Source: Chrysoperla carnea
Taxonomy: Eukaryota > Arthropoda > Insecta > Neuroptera > Chrysopidae
Reading direction: 5' to 3'
Assembly (NCBI RefSeq): GCF_905475395.1
Contig: NC_058342.1
Location: forward strand, 31,020,140 to 31,084,139
Length of the DNA: 64,000 nt
Below, one piece after another: positions 48,906 through 60,840 of this stretch. Both the position numbers and the translations under genes were made by a program. Under the pieces are notes generated by a model. That model was not told the DNA's origin and did no database searches. It saw nothing but the letters and a program-made list of their open reading frames with translations. How positions within the stretch are numbered: the first letter of the stretch is position 1; each line of letters opens with the position of its first letter.

Positions 48906-49468
48906 TAGAACTTTGGATTGAATTTTTGTATTCGATATTTAATAATTAAACATATTTAATGAGAATTAAACGTAGTTCTAGGAAAAGTGAAAGGTGCTCT
49001 GGTGGTATAAATATATGAAGAAAGAATAAGTCTTCATAAGTCTTAGAAACACTGAAAAATTCTTAGGAACTCTGAAAAAGTCTTAAGAACTCTGAATAAC
49101 TCTGAATTTCTAAACGTTTTTGGACAAAACACTTTTTGCGGTTAATATATACAATGTGCTTGTCCAAAATAACAATGCACTTTTTCCCAAAGAGTAAATA
49201 AGTATAGACAAGTAAGACAAATATAAGCGCCCACACAAAAGTGAACGCACATTTGTCATTTTGAATAAACCCGGTGGCCAATGGTAAAAGTAGTAGATTT
49301 TATTTTACAGTAGAAGATAAACCGTTGAATTTGAACTTCTGAGTCGGATAGTCATATGACAATGACCACTGACTATAGCTACCATTGACAAGTGACCACT
49401 GAACCATGTCACTGATCACTGGTAACATGAGCCATGCACGTAAAACTATGCGTATGAAATAATAATTA

Positions 49469-50097
49469 GAACAAGTGAAAACAAACAGTTGACTGAATTA
49501 GTTGATAAAATACCCTGTATAGAGCATCTGTTGGATGTCAGTGCTTCCATTATTTTTAATAAATTTGAAAAGACTTTCAGCCGCCATTTGTTTAGTTCCG
49601 CCGCCATTTGTTTAATCCCAAAATCTTTCACAAGATTGCAATAATTTTCAACTCCCCATCTTTTATAGTTTTGGAGAAATGTAGACATCAAAATGTTGTC
49701 CTAATTTGCTCTTTCACGGACAAACAATGATACTTATGAAAAAATACTCAAACCAAAGTTGTTTATTTTTTTAAAAGGTACAATTTTTACTTTTAAACTT
49801 TTTTTCTGTCTCTTACGATTTACAAGATGGCTTCAATTGGCCTATGTTGTTCATCTACGAACTCAAACTCATTTTTACTTCCTGAGTAAGTTATAAAAAT
49901 TTCAGCTTGATGTTTCTTTTCTTTTTTGAGTTATCGTGTTAACAGACAAACAGACAGACAACCGGAAATGGATTAATTAGGTGAATTTATGAACACCTGT
50001 ATCAAAATTTTATTCTTTTCATCAATATTTCTAAGCGTTATAAACTTGGGACTAAAATAAGTATACCTTGACATATATTTCATACATACAAGGTATA
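49469..50097 (+). repeat. DR repeat, longest copy
   Basis: About 630 bp with the same block order as at 47.3 kb, plus an internal short duplication of CCGCCATTTGTTTA. It ends in the hairpin CCTTGACATATATTTCATACATACAAGG. This copy is the best candidate for a family consensus seed. Confidence 0.85.
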
Positions 50098-51118
50098 ATA
50101 AAAGCGCATTGCATACATGTAGATGTAATTGCATCATATTAGATTGATTGCATTTCATTTGAACAAACCTAAATAATTTTTTTTTTTATTTACTACAAAA
50201 TCATATTGTATGTGGTATCGGTATGTCATATGATCTCAGTTCGTTTTAATTTTCTAGAATCAAATACATAGTGATAAAGGCTTTTGGACTGATCATTGAT
50301 GACTAAGATTTGTATTTTCCTAAGCTAGTTAAATAAAGTTGCTTATCTAAATGGTTGCACGGTTCACTTGTTCAAATAACCTGATCATCAAATTAAGCGA
50401 TTAAATTCATTAAAATTTATACAGTAAATATACCTTATGGAAACTAAGTAAAGATATCATACGCAGAAATTAAAGAAAAAAAGATTATTTCCTAAAACAA
50501 TCGTAAAAATATTTCGTTTAAAGATGTAATTTCATGATGACGCTTGACGCTGGCTTTGAGCGTCAAATTAGGAATCCGCTTAGCTGAAAAAAACCAAGGC
50601 TCTACAGTTTTCACAGGGTATATAAGATAATTTGAGTGAACAATGATGTTTAATTGTTTAACCATACATATTACTGATTACACATAATAAGTATAGATAT
50701 AAATAATAAACCTTCAACAAAAATATACTTTGTCTTGAATATTAATTATCAAAAATTAATTAAAATATTAATTATATTGTAAGTGTACAGATGATACAGA
50801 TATCCTTGACTTGGAGATTTAATTATTTTGATTATGAATTAAAATGGTCCTCACTTCCATTCCTAGCCCTAATTCAATTTAAAATTTATAAAAAAAGAAG
50901 CTATAATCTTTAAAAATATACTCAATCAAATAAGGTCAGCGCCATCTCTTGTATCTATGAAGGTACTAACGAAAGCTTATTCCTCACACAACGATAATAT
51001 TAGGAATCTGTATTACCATTAATAAGTTAAACTGTTAAACGAACCTAGGCAAAGGACTCCAGACGATTAGATAGGAAAATTTCTTTCTGTGAAACTGCCC
51101 CCAAAATGTCGAATCAAA

Positions 51119-51205
51119 ATTGACTGAATTAATTGTTGACATACCCTGTATAGAAAGTGTTGAATGTCAGTGCTTGCATTATTATTCATAAATTAGAATA
51201 TTTTA
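51119..51205 (+). repeat. DR repeat, 5' fragment
   Basis: TTGACTGAATTAATTGTTGACATACCCTGTATAGAAAGTGTTGAATGTCAGTGCTTGCATTATT matches the first 90 bp of the 49.5-kb copy (landmarks: ATACCCTGTATAGAAAGTG, GTCAGTGCTTGCATTAT); then similarity stops. Confidence 0.75.
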
Positions 51206-51479
51206 TACTCTGAAGTACAGGAGGCACCGGATTATCGGGGTTCTACTGTAAGAAAATGTTCTTTTACTAGAAAAACAGTTTTTATTGACTTTATGACCTA
51301 TCATGTTGAATAAAAATTCCTCTGGTAATATTCCTCTCCACGGGCTTGTTTCTTCTAATGATTTTCTTTTTCTTTCGGTTAAAGGGTTGTAGCCCCTCTG
51401 AAATTGCTGTAAAACATAAAGAGTGATGTGGTGGAAAAAATATTTGAAGAATGAATAAGTTTTAGAAATCCTTAAATAC

Positions 51480-51775
51480 TTCGATTATTTTGATTAAATA
51501 TTGTACATAAAATTAAAACATCCTTTAATAAGTTCGATTATTTTGATAAAATATTCTAAATACACTGAAACGGAAACTTTTGTTTACAAAATACTTTAAA
51601 TTAAAACATCCTTTAATTAGTTCGATTATTTTGATAAAATATTTCAAATACAGTGAATCGGAAATGTTTGTTTACAAAATACTTTAAAACATCCTTTAAT
51701 TAGTTCGATTATTTTGATAAAATATTCTAAATACAGTGAATCGGAAACGTTTGTTTACAAAATACTTAGTTACCT
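51480..51775. repeat. Tandem array, about 83-88 bp unit
   Basis: TTCGATTATTTTGAT recurs at 51480, 51533, 51621 and 51704. The full unit continues AAAATATT, AAATACAGTGAATCGGAAA, GTTTGTTTACAAAATACTT and AAAACATCCTTTAAT. The first copy is shortened to 53 bp. One inverted single copy lies at 33.2-33.3 kb. Confidence 0.85.
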
Positions 51776-51977
51776 TCAACATGAAGTTGAATAACTCTGA
51801 ATTTCTCGACATTTTTGGACCAAAAACGTTGAGAACTTCAGAGTTATTGAGAGTTCCTAACACTTTTTCAGACTTTCTAAGACTTCTAAGATTTTTTCTT
51901 CAAATGTTTTTTCCACCAAAGTGGGTATGGTTTATAGGGTTTAACTGTAAATGTTTTTACGTGAACGTTTATTAAAT

Positions 51978-54900
51978 TTACGTTTTTATTATAACGTTAC
52001 TAATTTTACATCGTTGCTTACAATAGTATCGTAAAAATACTGAACCAAAGACTAGTGAGACTCCAATAATACCCAAATAACTAATATTATGTTTATATAT
52101 AAGACATGATAGAAACACTGCCAAAAACTGACGTACCGTCATTATTAACGCAAACGTTACTGGTCCAAACTTCGATATCGTATAAAATATTAACAACTGA
52201 CCAGCGGCTGAACACACTGACAACGTTAGACAATCCAATGTGAAACTAGGAAACTGCAAACACAAAACGTGTCAAAAACAAATGCTTCACGAAATCATTC
52301 TTTACAAATTCAAGATCCAATTTTACCTTCATAGATGGTACTTAACCCGTCAGCACTCGCGTTATGAGAAATTTGCTAATTATTCTATTTTCAAATTGTG
52401 AAAATTTATCACAGATTCTGTTTATGCAAATATAACATTACCTTATGGTGCTTTCCAAAAAATAAAAAACTTTGGTTTTTGACGCTATTACGATATATTT
52501 AGAGCATTTTTTTACATTTACGATACCTTTCGAGCATTTTCTTACATTTACATCATACAAATTGCCTATTTGCCTAGTTAACTAGTCACGTGACAGCCGA
52601 ATCACTTTAAAGAAGTATTACTTCAAACATTTGTAAGTTTAAATTGGATCTTTCATTTATAAATCGAAGTGTACCTAAATACGTACTTTATACATAAATA
52701 AAAGTGACGAAATAAACTCGTTCTGTTGAAATAATGAGACCGCTGTGAACAAGCATGAGAATAAATTTACACCAAACATCATTTGTACGGAGCTCATGTG
52801 ATACTTCTTAAAAAGCGCATCCTGCCAATTCGATGTAAAACTGTCCAAGACAATGTACATGATCAGTAGCGTTACACCTGAGAATGTCGTTACAGTTCCT
52901 GAAATCAAATTATTCAAGAACTTTTTAAAAACACCAGTTGATATATTCTTTTAGATTATTATCCCCTCATTTTTTTCAATCAAAGAGTTTTATCTTGTAG
53001 CCAAATATGTAAAATTGGAAAGTAATCTATACCCTCCTTACGAATAACCTTTCACCCAAACGCGAGGCGTTTCCAGGTAAGAGATGCTATATATTAAGCA
53101 GGTGAAGCTATAGGAAGTTTCTTCGCCAAGATTTGATCCTCACAAGATTGATGGATCCAAAGTTTTGGACTTAAACGTTCTAAACCTGACGCCCTGCAAG
53201 TTTTTGTAGGTGCAAATAACATATATGGCCCTTCAAGTGGAGTTATTAGAGCCCTTCAAGTGGAATTATCCACCACCCTTCTCAACAGTGCTCTAGTGAG
53301 TTTCAAGCGAGTACAGTTGAATGACCTAGCTGTGGTTATACATAGTTTGACCTATGATATGCCTCGCGCAAAGACCCAGTAATTAATATGGGTTTGTCGC
53401 AGCCATTCTTTGATTCTATGAAAGTTCACGCTCCGGAGAAAGGGATGTTTGAGAAGACCCCTCTCATGCCAACGAATCTATTGCTTCATTCTCTTTAACG
53501 TCAGAGTCACCCGGTACAAAAATCAGCCTGACTGTGTTATTCAGTGCCAAACGATTCAGATCCTCGATTGAAATCTTGACGCCTCAAGGGAATAACTATT
53601 TGAGAAGGTGCTGTTTGTTGCTCCCATTTTAACCTTTCGTGTTACAGATCTCTCAACATTGGAAAGATTTCTGATTGAAAACCTTCGCATTTGATCCAAA
53701 GGAATCAATTCCTTTTTTTTTTTAATCAATTTTCTTGACTATTCGCTTTTGCTGCCTAGAAGAGTGTGTGTAACATACCTTTATTATTATTATTTGGTGC
53801 TTCTAGCATGAAAAACAGCATTCCAACAGACATAATTCCAGCCGTATAATATTCGTAATTAGGAAATTTTTTACCGGAAACAATTTTTCCCATTATCATA
53901 ACTGGTATTACTTTTGATGCTTTGGCTAGAACCTAAAAATTCGTTTATCATTAACAGAGAGAAGTTGTTTACATTGTACAAGTGTAACAGTTCTAAAATT
54001 GACCAGAATGGCGCTTTTGTAGCAAAAGGTGTTTGATCCCCACAGGTTGTATACATAGAGAACGCAAGGGATCTGCTAGCCTGTAAGTGTTTGAATCTTT
54101 ATCTCTCTCGAATTACTTTCTTTTAAAACTTACACTTTTTCAATAGCAGCGTCACCAATTTTCTGCTTTTCGGTGGACACTTTTTATATACAGAGATAAT
54201 TCTCCTTATCTCTACCCTCCATAATTTTATGTATTTTGTATTTAATAGAGTAAGAAGGACAATGACACCTCCTTTCACTTTCATAACAACCTTACTGTTT
54301 ATAATTGTGTAATTAGTAGTTGTACGTACCTGTGTTGGAAAGCTAACAAATTTTAAGGCTTCATATTGACACCATGAACTCATGATATTCGAGAAAGAGC
54401 AATAAATGTATTTATAAAAAGGCATATAATATGAGGGCTGTTTAAACAACCAAATATACCAGCCAGACATGATTAAAGCTAAAATTCTATTCACAAATAC
54501 CAAAAATTGTGAATCTTTAAATTGATATTCTTTATTTTGATCGCTTTCATCGATATATTTCTAGAAACAAACAAAAATTTCATTTATTAAGAAGATAAAG
54601 ACCCTAATTTCCCTTGTCCCTTCCCTAATTGATTACTGTTACCTGTGTCATAACTTTTTCTTGTAAAATACCCCACGATAAATAAAAGACTTGTAAACCT
54701 AGCGCACATAGTAGAAGTAATAAATTATCCTTAATTCGGGGAGTAGTCGTTTGTGGTTTCGGTGGATTCATAGCTTTACGGAGCGCATCGTCATATTCAT
54801 CTTCACCATCCACGACAGATCCAAGACAGGATTTTATGATATTTGGTATCAGACCATGTCCTTGAACAAAATCCAAAATGAAATTATTTTATTTATTTTT

Positions 54901-56247
54901 AATACAAAACCTTTACAGCGACAGACATTTAACGGTCACTGGGGGGGGGGGGGGGGTTTAAAGGGGTTTTCGGAATCACTGATCACGAATCCGCTGTCAA
55001 AAAGCAACTGAGGATGGTTTCAACCTCCTTAAAAACACTTCTAGAAGTGACAGGGACAAAAAAAGATTTCAATTCATAATTTCACCTCGGAAATATTCTT
55101 TAAAGGGTTTTCGGGGTCACTGATCACGAATTCAAGGTCAAGAAGGAATTCAGAATGGGTGTAATCCCCATTAAAACTAACCCTAGAAGTGATAGTGATT
55201 AAAAACATTTGAAAATTCTACATTTCACCTCCGAAATCGTCTCTAGAGTGTTTTCAGAGTCACTGATCACAAATATGAGGCCAACAAGGAATTCACGATG
55301 GGTACATCCCCCATTAAAACCACCCCTAGAAGTGCTAGTGATAAAAATTTTTGAAAATTCTAAATTTCACCTCCGAAATCATATCTAGAGATTTTCGAGA
55401 TCACGAATCCGAGGTCAACAAGCAACTCAGAATGGATCCAACCCGCATTAAAACCACCCCTAGAAGTGACAGTATTGAAAGTATCCTAATTTTATCATTT
55501 TTTATAGTAATGAAAAGGCTGGTGAGGATGAATGTTATTTTTTATTTCGGAGCTGTTACACCACTTTAATAGCGAATTTATTTCATGATTTTGAGAGTAT
55601 TTTCTATGTTATAGTTCGAAATATAATATATGAGCCGAATTTTGAAAAAAAAAGTCTCGATGATAGTTCGATAACTACTTGTTTAATTGCCAAATAAAGT
55701 GAATTATTATATTTTTCGGGATTGGTTTCCTATAAAAATGTAAAAGTTATTGCATAAATAAATTCAAAACAACTTAAAAATCCAATTTATAGTAGTTTTA
55801 TAAAACTTCAAAATCGTATATGACAAATCCCGGTTTGTAGTCACTTTTTAAGTGTTTATTGTCCCTAAAATAAATTGGGATAAAGATACTAAATAAATAA
55901 ATTTTGATTAGGTAAAACTTACCAGATTTTTCTCGATAATTAGTTTGTTTGATAAAAATAAAAGTAAGAACACCCGGTAAAATAACGGTTCCATAAGTGA
56001 TGACATTTAATAAAAGATGTATTAACCAATTATATTCGGTATCAATTTCATTTAAAGAACTTACTAAAATGCTACTTATTATAAAAATACCTGTTGAGGA
56101 CATTAACAACAGGAATCTAAAAAGAAAACAATTTGAATTGATTAGGATTCGTAAATCGTGTTAGTCGATAGTTATTTTAATAAAAATTTATATAAATATT
56201 ATATGATTTTGGATAACTTACGTAATTTGTATATCATTTTGATTCAT
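51978..56247 (-). CDS. sll: PAPS transporter 1 (SLC35B2 / slalom)
   Basis: Seven exons: 56222-56247, 55923-56116, 54643-54860, 54330-54560, 53779-53932, 52687-52898 and 51978-52253. They total 1311 bp, 436 aa plus stop (human SLC35B2 about 432); all introns are GT-AG and in phase. It imports the sulfate donor PAPS from cytosol to Golgi lumen for sulfation of glycans and proteins. Ten or so hydrophobic segments are spread along the chain. Family blocks: [20 protein letters not shown] (about 127-146), [20 protein letters not shown] (about 208-227), [20 protein letters not shown] and [14 protein letters not shown] (about 293-326), and [20 protein letters not shown] (about 356-375). The first coding exon has only nine codons (MNQNDIQIT). 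The start ATG at 56247 is the first in frame by inspection. Introns 2, 5 and 6 carry repeats. Very confident. Confidence 0.95.
52346..52400. mobile_element. One end of a piggyBac-type mini-element in slalom intron 6
   Basis: TTAA at 52342-52345 is followed by CCCGTCAGCACTCGCGTTATGAG, close to the end seen at 33.37 kb (CCCTTCAGCACTCGCGTC). The other end was not found, so the boundary given on the right is only nominal. Confidence 0.45.
53040..53590 (-). mobile_element. LINE 3' fragment in slalom intron 5
   Basis: Shares, in decayed form, the ATTATGAAGG-, AGTACAGTTGAATGACC- and GACCTATGATATGCC-type blocks of the 26.7- and 43.3-kb copies, in the same orientation. It fills over half of the intron. 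Confidence 0.6.
54941..55490. repeat. Four-copy tandem array (about 140-bp unit) in slalom intron 2
   Basis: GATCAC-centred landmarks recur at 54981, 55122, 55265 and 55399. Each unit has GTTTTCGGRGTCACTGATCAC, AAGGAATTCAGAATGG, CCATTAAAACCACCCCTAGAAGTG and TTCACCTCCGAAAT. It starts with a run of 16 G (54941-54956). Copies differ by roughly 10-20%. Confidence 0.88.
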
Positions 56248-56576
56248 TGTCAAAAAATTTGTGCATTCAGTTAAAAATATTTAAAAAAAAATTCAAAAAT
56301 TTTTCACTTCATTTTGACATGATTTTGTTGTATTGTTATTTCATTTCATGTGACACTTTGTTTCCCACATCTTTATGATGTGACATAATTTACTTTTTGA
56401 ATTTAACACCAGATAGCATCATTATTACATTCTATTTGAAATAAAAATTACACAGGTCTGCGACTAAAAAACTGCATAGGATTTTTTTACATTTTCTTAT
56501 AGATTTTGACCTCCCAAAAACAGGAAAATTATTCAAAACACTCTATCACATAGATTTTCATAGATATAAGTAACAA

Positions 56577-56660
56577 TATAAACTAGTCTTAAAGTAGTAT
56601 TATATAATATTTTATAGTAATATTATATAAAACTAGTCTTAAAGTAGTATTATTGCACAA
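56577..56660. repeat. Direct duplication, AACTAGTCTTAAAGTAGTATTAT
   Basis: The 23-base block occurs at about 56580 and again at about 56632, separated by TATAATATTTTATAGTAATA-type palindromic text. Landmark core: CTAGTCTTAAAGTAGTATT. Confidence 0.7.
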
Positions 56661-56699
56661 TAAAAATAAATTAGCTTCGCTTCCAAAGGGGTATTCTGT

Positions 56700-57488
56700 C
56701 CATATGGAAGAAAACTAACTATAACAATTTGGCCATTACTCTGGAAAGAATCAAATATCCGGACCATTAATGGATGGTTCGTGGGGACTTCAAAATACTC
56801 ACGATGCTTTTGGGTCAGTAGGCAGGCTATACTAAATACCCATGCTTCTTATGCTTATGGGATAGTAGAACCAGAAAACAGCACTGGACTAAAAGTGATT
56901 GACCACCCCGAGAAACTTTAAAACCTGGAGAGAAAAATGTTATCAATACTGCTTTGGTGTCGCCAGAAATAGTTTTGATTGCCACCTCTCCATATCAAAT
57001 TAGGGTTGATGAAACAATTTGTAAAATCACTGTAAGAGGATGGAGACTGTTTTAAATATCTATGTACAAAATTCCCGAAGCTGTCATAAGCAAAGTTGAA
57101 AGAGGGAGTTTTCACTGGCCCCGACATAAGAAGGCTTTTAACTGACACCTTCTTTGTGGAAAGTATGATTGAGAAGGAAAAAGAAGTTTGGGTATCGTTC
57201 AAGGATGTAGTGCGGAAGTTTTTGGGAAATACTAAGGATCCTGACTACAAAACCATTGTTCAACTAGCATCATACGAAGCTCAAGGCTGCAAGATAAGTC
57301 TGAAGGTCTATTTTTTTAAGTCTCACACAGAATATTTTCGTGTAAACCTGGGAGCTTACAGTGAAAAACAGGAGGAGCGGCTTCACCAAGATGTCCGCGA
57401 TATATTTTCAATTTTCGATATTTTGAAAATTACGCCAGAAATCGGAAAATTGTATTCTTACTTTTCATCTTATGTCGGCAAGTTATAA
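56700..57488 (+). pseudogene. Decayed copy of a multi-copy arthropod ORF family
   Basis: Conserved pieces appear in order on the plus strand: a GYTKYPCFLCLWDSR-like zinc-finger stretch (about 56830), PPLHIKLGLMKQFVK (about 56980), then a longer open stretch at 57096-57488 containing KEGVFTGPDIRRLL, FLGNTKDPDY, and a terminal NLGAYSEKQEERLHQDVRDI block. I know this family only as unnamed proteins repeated many times in arthropod genomes, apparently carried by a mobile element. The copy is broken by several changes and is read as a fossil. Its exact element class is unknown to me. Confidence 0.7.
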
Positions 57489-57699
57489 TATAATTTATCA
57501 TAAAAATTGAAAATATATTTTTTAAATTAATACATCCTGAAAGTTGAAAAAAATTACAAAATCCGATGTAAAACAAAATTCAATTTACGAACAAAATGAG
57601 TCGCGTTGAATGAATTTAATTTTCTATTCATTTCCTGCAAGAAAGTTTTTATTAAATCATATTCCGTAGTTGTATCTCGTATTCGAATATTATCAATAT

Positions 57700-57724
57700 G
57701 AATAATAATAATAATAATAATAAT
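57700..57724. repeat. (AAT)n microsatellite
   Basis: About eight AAT/ATA repeats in a row. Confidence 0.85.
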
Positions 57725-58074
57725 TGTTATTGTTGAACGCATGCTCATTAGATGCTTGTACGCATGATCAAAACATTGATTTTATTTTATAAATATAAAC
57801 ATTGTAATGTTAATGTATTTGTAATATAAATATTAAATATAATTAAATGAAATTTATAGGAAATATTAAATTACTTTTTTTTTTCAATCTTATTTCACCA
57901 ATTACATATTAAAAATATATATTATAATTATAGAATATAAATTGTAATTGTAGTATTCGCTGGATGCGTAGACATGATAAGGACAGCAGCGCTTCCAGTG
58001 GATAATTTTGGTGTTAAAGGGGACTGTTAAAACCATAGAATATTATACATAGAAAACGCCATGGCCCAAAATTT

Positions 58075-58231
58075 GCGATATGATGAATGAGAGAGAAGAC
58101 TGCCAGTTTGTTCCTATGTGTCCTTTTCTATGATTATAACATATGACTATCATCATATGATTATAATATATGACTATGACAAGGACACATAAGAACTTAC
58201 TGACAGTCTTCTTTCTCATTCATCATATCGC
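58075..58231. repeat. 157-bp hairpin with about 70-bp arms
   Basis: GCGATATGATGAATGAGAGAG at the left end faces its inverse TTTCTCATTCATCATATCGC at the right. AAGACTGCCAGT faces ACTGACAGTCTT, and TATGTGTCCTT faces AAGGACACATA. The arms are highly similar and the loop is about 10-15 bases. It may be a foldback MITE. A processed small RNA is conceivable but unsupported. Confidence 0.8.
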
Positions 58232-60574
58232 ATCCACTTACAAGATAGCAGATTCCTATTCGCTCCGAGCGTGAATTTCGTTTCCATGACAACGATACAC
58301 TACTTTAATTATAGAATTAATGGATGCATATATAATTGTGTGGATTGCATTGAAAACTTACATTTAAAATTTAATATTCTTGTTTCACAAATTTAAATAA
58401 ATAATTACGATAATTAACATTTGAAAAATAATATTTGTACAATTTGATTTCTTATTTTCACAATTTTTAATGCATTAAGTTTAATTAATTAGTGTTTTTC
58501 AATCATTTTAATTTGACAGTTTCTATATCATTAACATGTAAATAATTGCAAATTAGTCATAACAGCCCACTTTATCTCCAAAATTTTTCACTTAAAGCGC
58601 TGGCATCGATTTTATTATCCCTACCATGACTACGCACACAACGAATATATAATAGTCTATGGTTATAACTAATTTACCATTCTTAACATGTAAACGATAG
58701 CAAATTATTGAAAAATAAAAATTAATTAAACTTAGAAATTATGAAAATAAAAGACGAAATTGCATAAATAAGACTTTTTAAATGTAAATTAACATAATTA
58801 CTGATTTGTTTTTGTTACGAAATAATATTAAATTTTCAATGTAAACCATATATACAATCCATAGAATTATATGTCCATCCATAAAATTATATTAATAAAG
58901 AACTGTATCGTTACCTGAAATAAAACTCATACATGGTGCGAATATCCAACGAAAACTGTACAGTCAACAGTCTACTGTAAACGTGGTTACGATATGCCGA
59001 CTGTTTTAATCTTCTTTTTGATATGCATACAGAGTGTTCTATAATTCACTGTAGAAATCTGTACTTCCTGAATATACCTTATAAAGAAGAACAAAAAAGC
59101 TCTTTACAAAATTTTGATATGATTTTTTTGCAATTGATTCTTTTTCGGAAAAGCTTAAAAATATTATTCTGGATGTTGCCAACAATCCTATTGGTCCAAT
59201 TTTTGTGTACTCTCCCCCCCCCCCTTACACGGAAACAGTCATTTTATATTTCTACACAGCCGTCATGGTGGATTTGACAAGTAATTACCTCAGATGTTGG
59301 CACGTTTAAAATCATTTGACGCTCAATCTATATAACTATAATGTCAATGGTCCTATCACTACTACTAAGGGTAGGTATATCGATATCGATGTAGTTTGGA
59401 GCGTGTAGTTGGTGCAGTGTGTACCCTTCTTTAAATATTGAAATGAAAATGAAAATCGATAAACAAATTAAAGATTGTTTTAGGTGTTTTGTTTATATTG
59501 AAAAAAGTCGATGTTACAGAATGTGCAAGTGTTTGGTGGAGCCGTGTGCAATGTTTATAAAAATTTAAATAATAAACATACATTCACTTCACTTCATTTG
59601 TTTAAACTTTTATTTTTTTACCAGTCGCTACCCGATCGCTTCGTTGACCAGTTTCAATTTTATTAATTAATACCACCAAACTCTACTAAATAATATCCTC
59701 TATCTCTTCTTTTACTACCTCAGAGGTCAGAAAATCAGGAGATCGGAGATTTATTTTAGTTTCGTAGAGAAAAAATTTAGTTGGAAAATTTGGATCCTCA
59801 ATTACAATAGGTATAATTGCTTTTTTCCGACCTGACGTAACGTAACGCATCCGTATTACTAGTTCTAATATTCGATACTAGATGGTTCTGTTCTGTCAGT
59901 TTGAAGTATTTCATTAACTGACAGTATGGTCGAATAAAAAAAGCAATAATATCTATTGTCAATGAGGATCAAATTTTGGGGCGATGGTGGGTGAAATAAG
60001 TTCGAGAATCTATGATCTAGATTGTGTAAGTATCGTGTATGGAAGTTTGAACAGTTCGAAAATCAATGTCATCCAAATCGGTGCAGTATTTTCAATTTTT
60101 TTCGTGATGTCGAATAAACACTCAAACAGACAAAACTTTCAAAGATTGAACGGAAATTATAATTACTATAGACTGGACGTTGACGTCATTATTACCATAT
60201 TGACGTTACGTTTCACTTTCTAAGAATTTATCGATTCCAAAAACAATTATAAACTGACGACTAACCAGTAACCAGTGATCAATGATCTTCCAAGTTGAAT
60301 TTTTGAATTTTTATTTTAAAAATCAATTCATTCAAAGTATTGAAATTATTAAAACGGCACTTACAAATGCCAGACAATTTTCTACTTTGTATGAAAATCT
60401 ATTTTAAATAATCCACGATTAATTTAATTTTTTAGAGCAAAGTTCAAAGAAAGAAAATTTTTGAATATTTTTTGTTGCCAAATTTTAAAAGAAAAAAATC
60501 ATTATGAAAATGACATTAACTATGTAATTTCAAGATCTGATATTTTAGTTTTCCAGCTTGTTGCCAATAAAGTC

Positions 60575-60840
60575 GATTGACCCAAGATCCAATTGACCTA
60601 TGTTGCTCATTTACGAACTCGACCTCACTTTTTACGCCCTGAGCACGCGGTAAACATTCCAACTTGATATCTTTTTTCGTTTTTAAGTTATCTTGTTGTC
60701 AGATGGACAGATAGACAGACAGACATAGATGATTTCATGAACACCTGTATCAAAATTTTGTTCATAGCTGTTTTTAAGCGTTACAAACTTGGGACTAAAC
60801 TTAATATACCTTGATATGTATTTCATATATATAAAAACTA
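60575..60840 (+). repeat. DR repeat, 3' portion
   Basis: Contains CCAATTGACCTATGTTGCTCATTTACGAACTCGACCTCACTTTTTACG, CTTGATATCTTTTTTCGTTTTTAAGTTATC, CAGACAGACAGACA and GCGTTACAAACTTGGGACTAAACTTAATATACCTTGATA (given as landmarks), ending at the 3' hairpin. Confidence 0.8.

Larger units (their letters stand above)
46668..51977. other. Spacer between GlcT and slalom; repeats only
   Basis: No gene recognised. 46668-47000 should include the GlcT promoter. It holds short ATTAC repeats (about 46975-46990), two near-complete DR repeats, one DR 5' fragment, a GCATRGGCG-ended element and the tandem array at 51.5 kb. Around 47.17-47.2 and 49.35-49.42 kb there are clustered CTGATCACTG motifs. Confidence 0.6.

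Noticed and set aside
57554-57748. Minus-strand frame after the decayed ORF
   Set aside because: It includes an (AAT)n run read as poly-Ile and has no other support.
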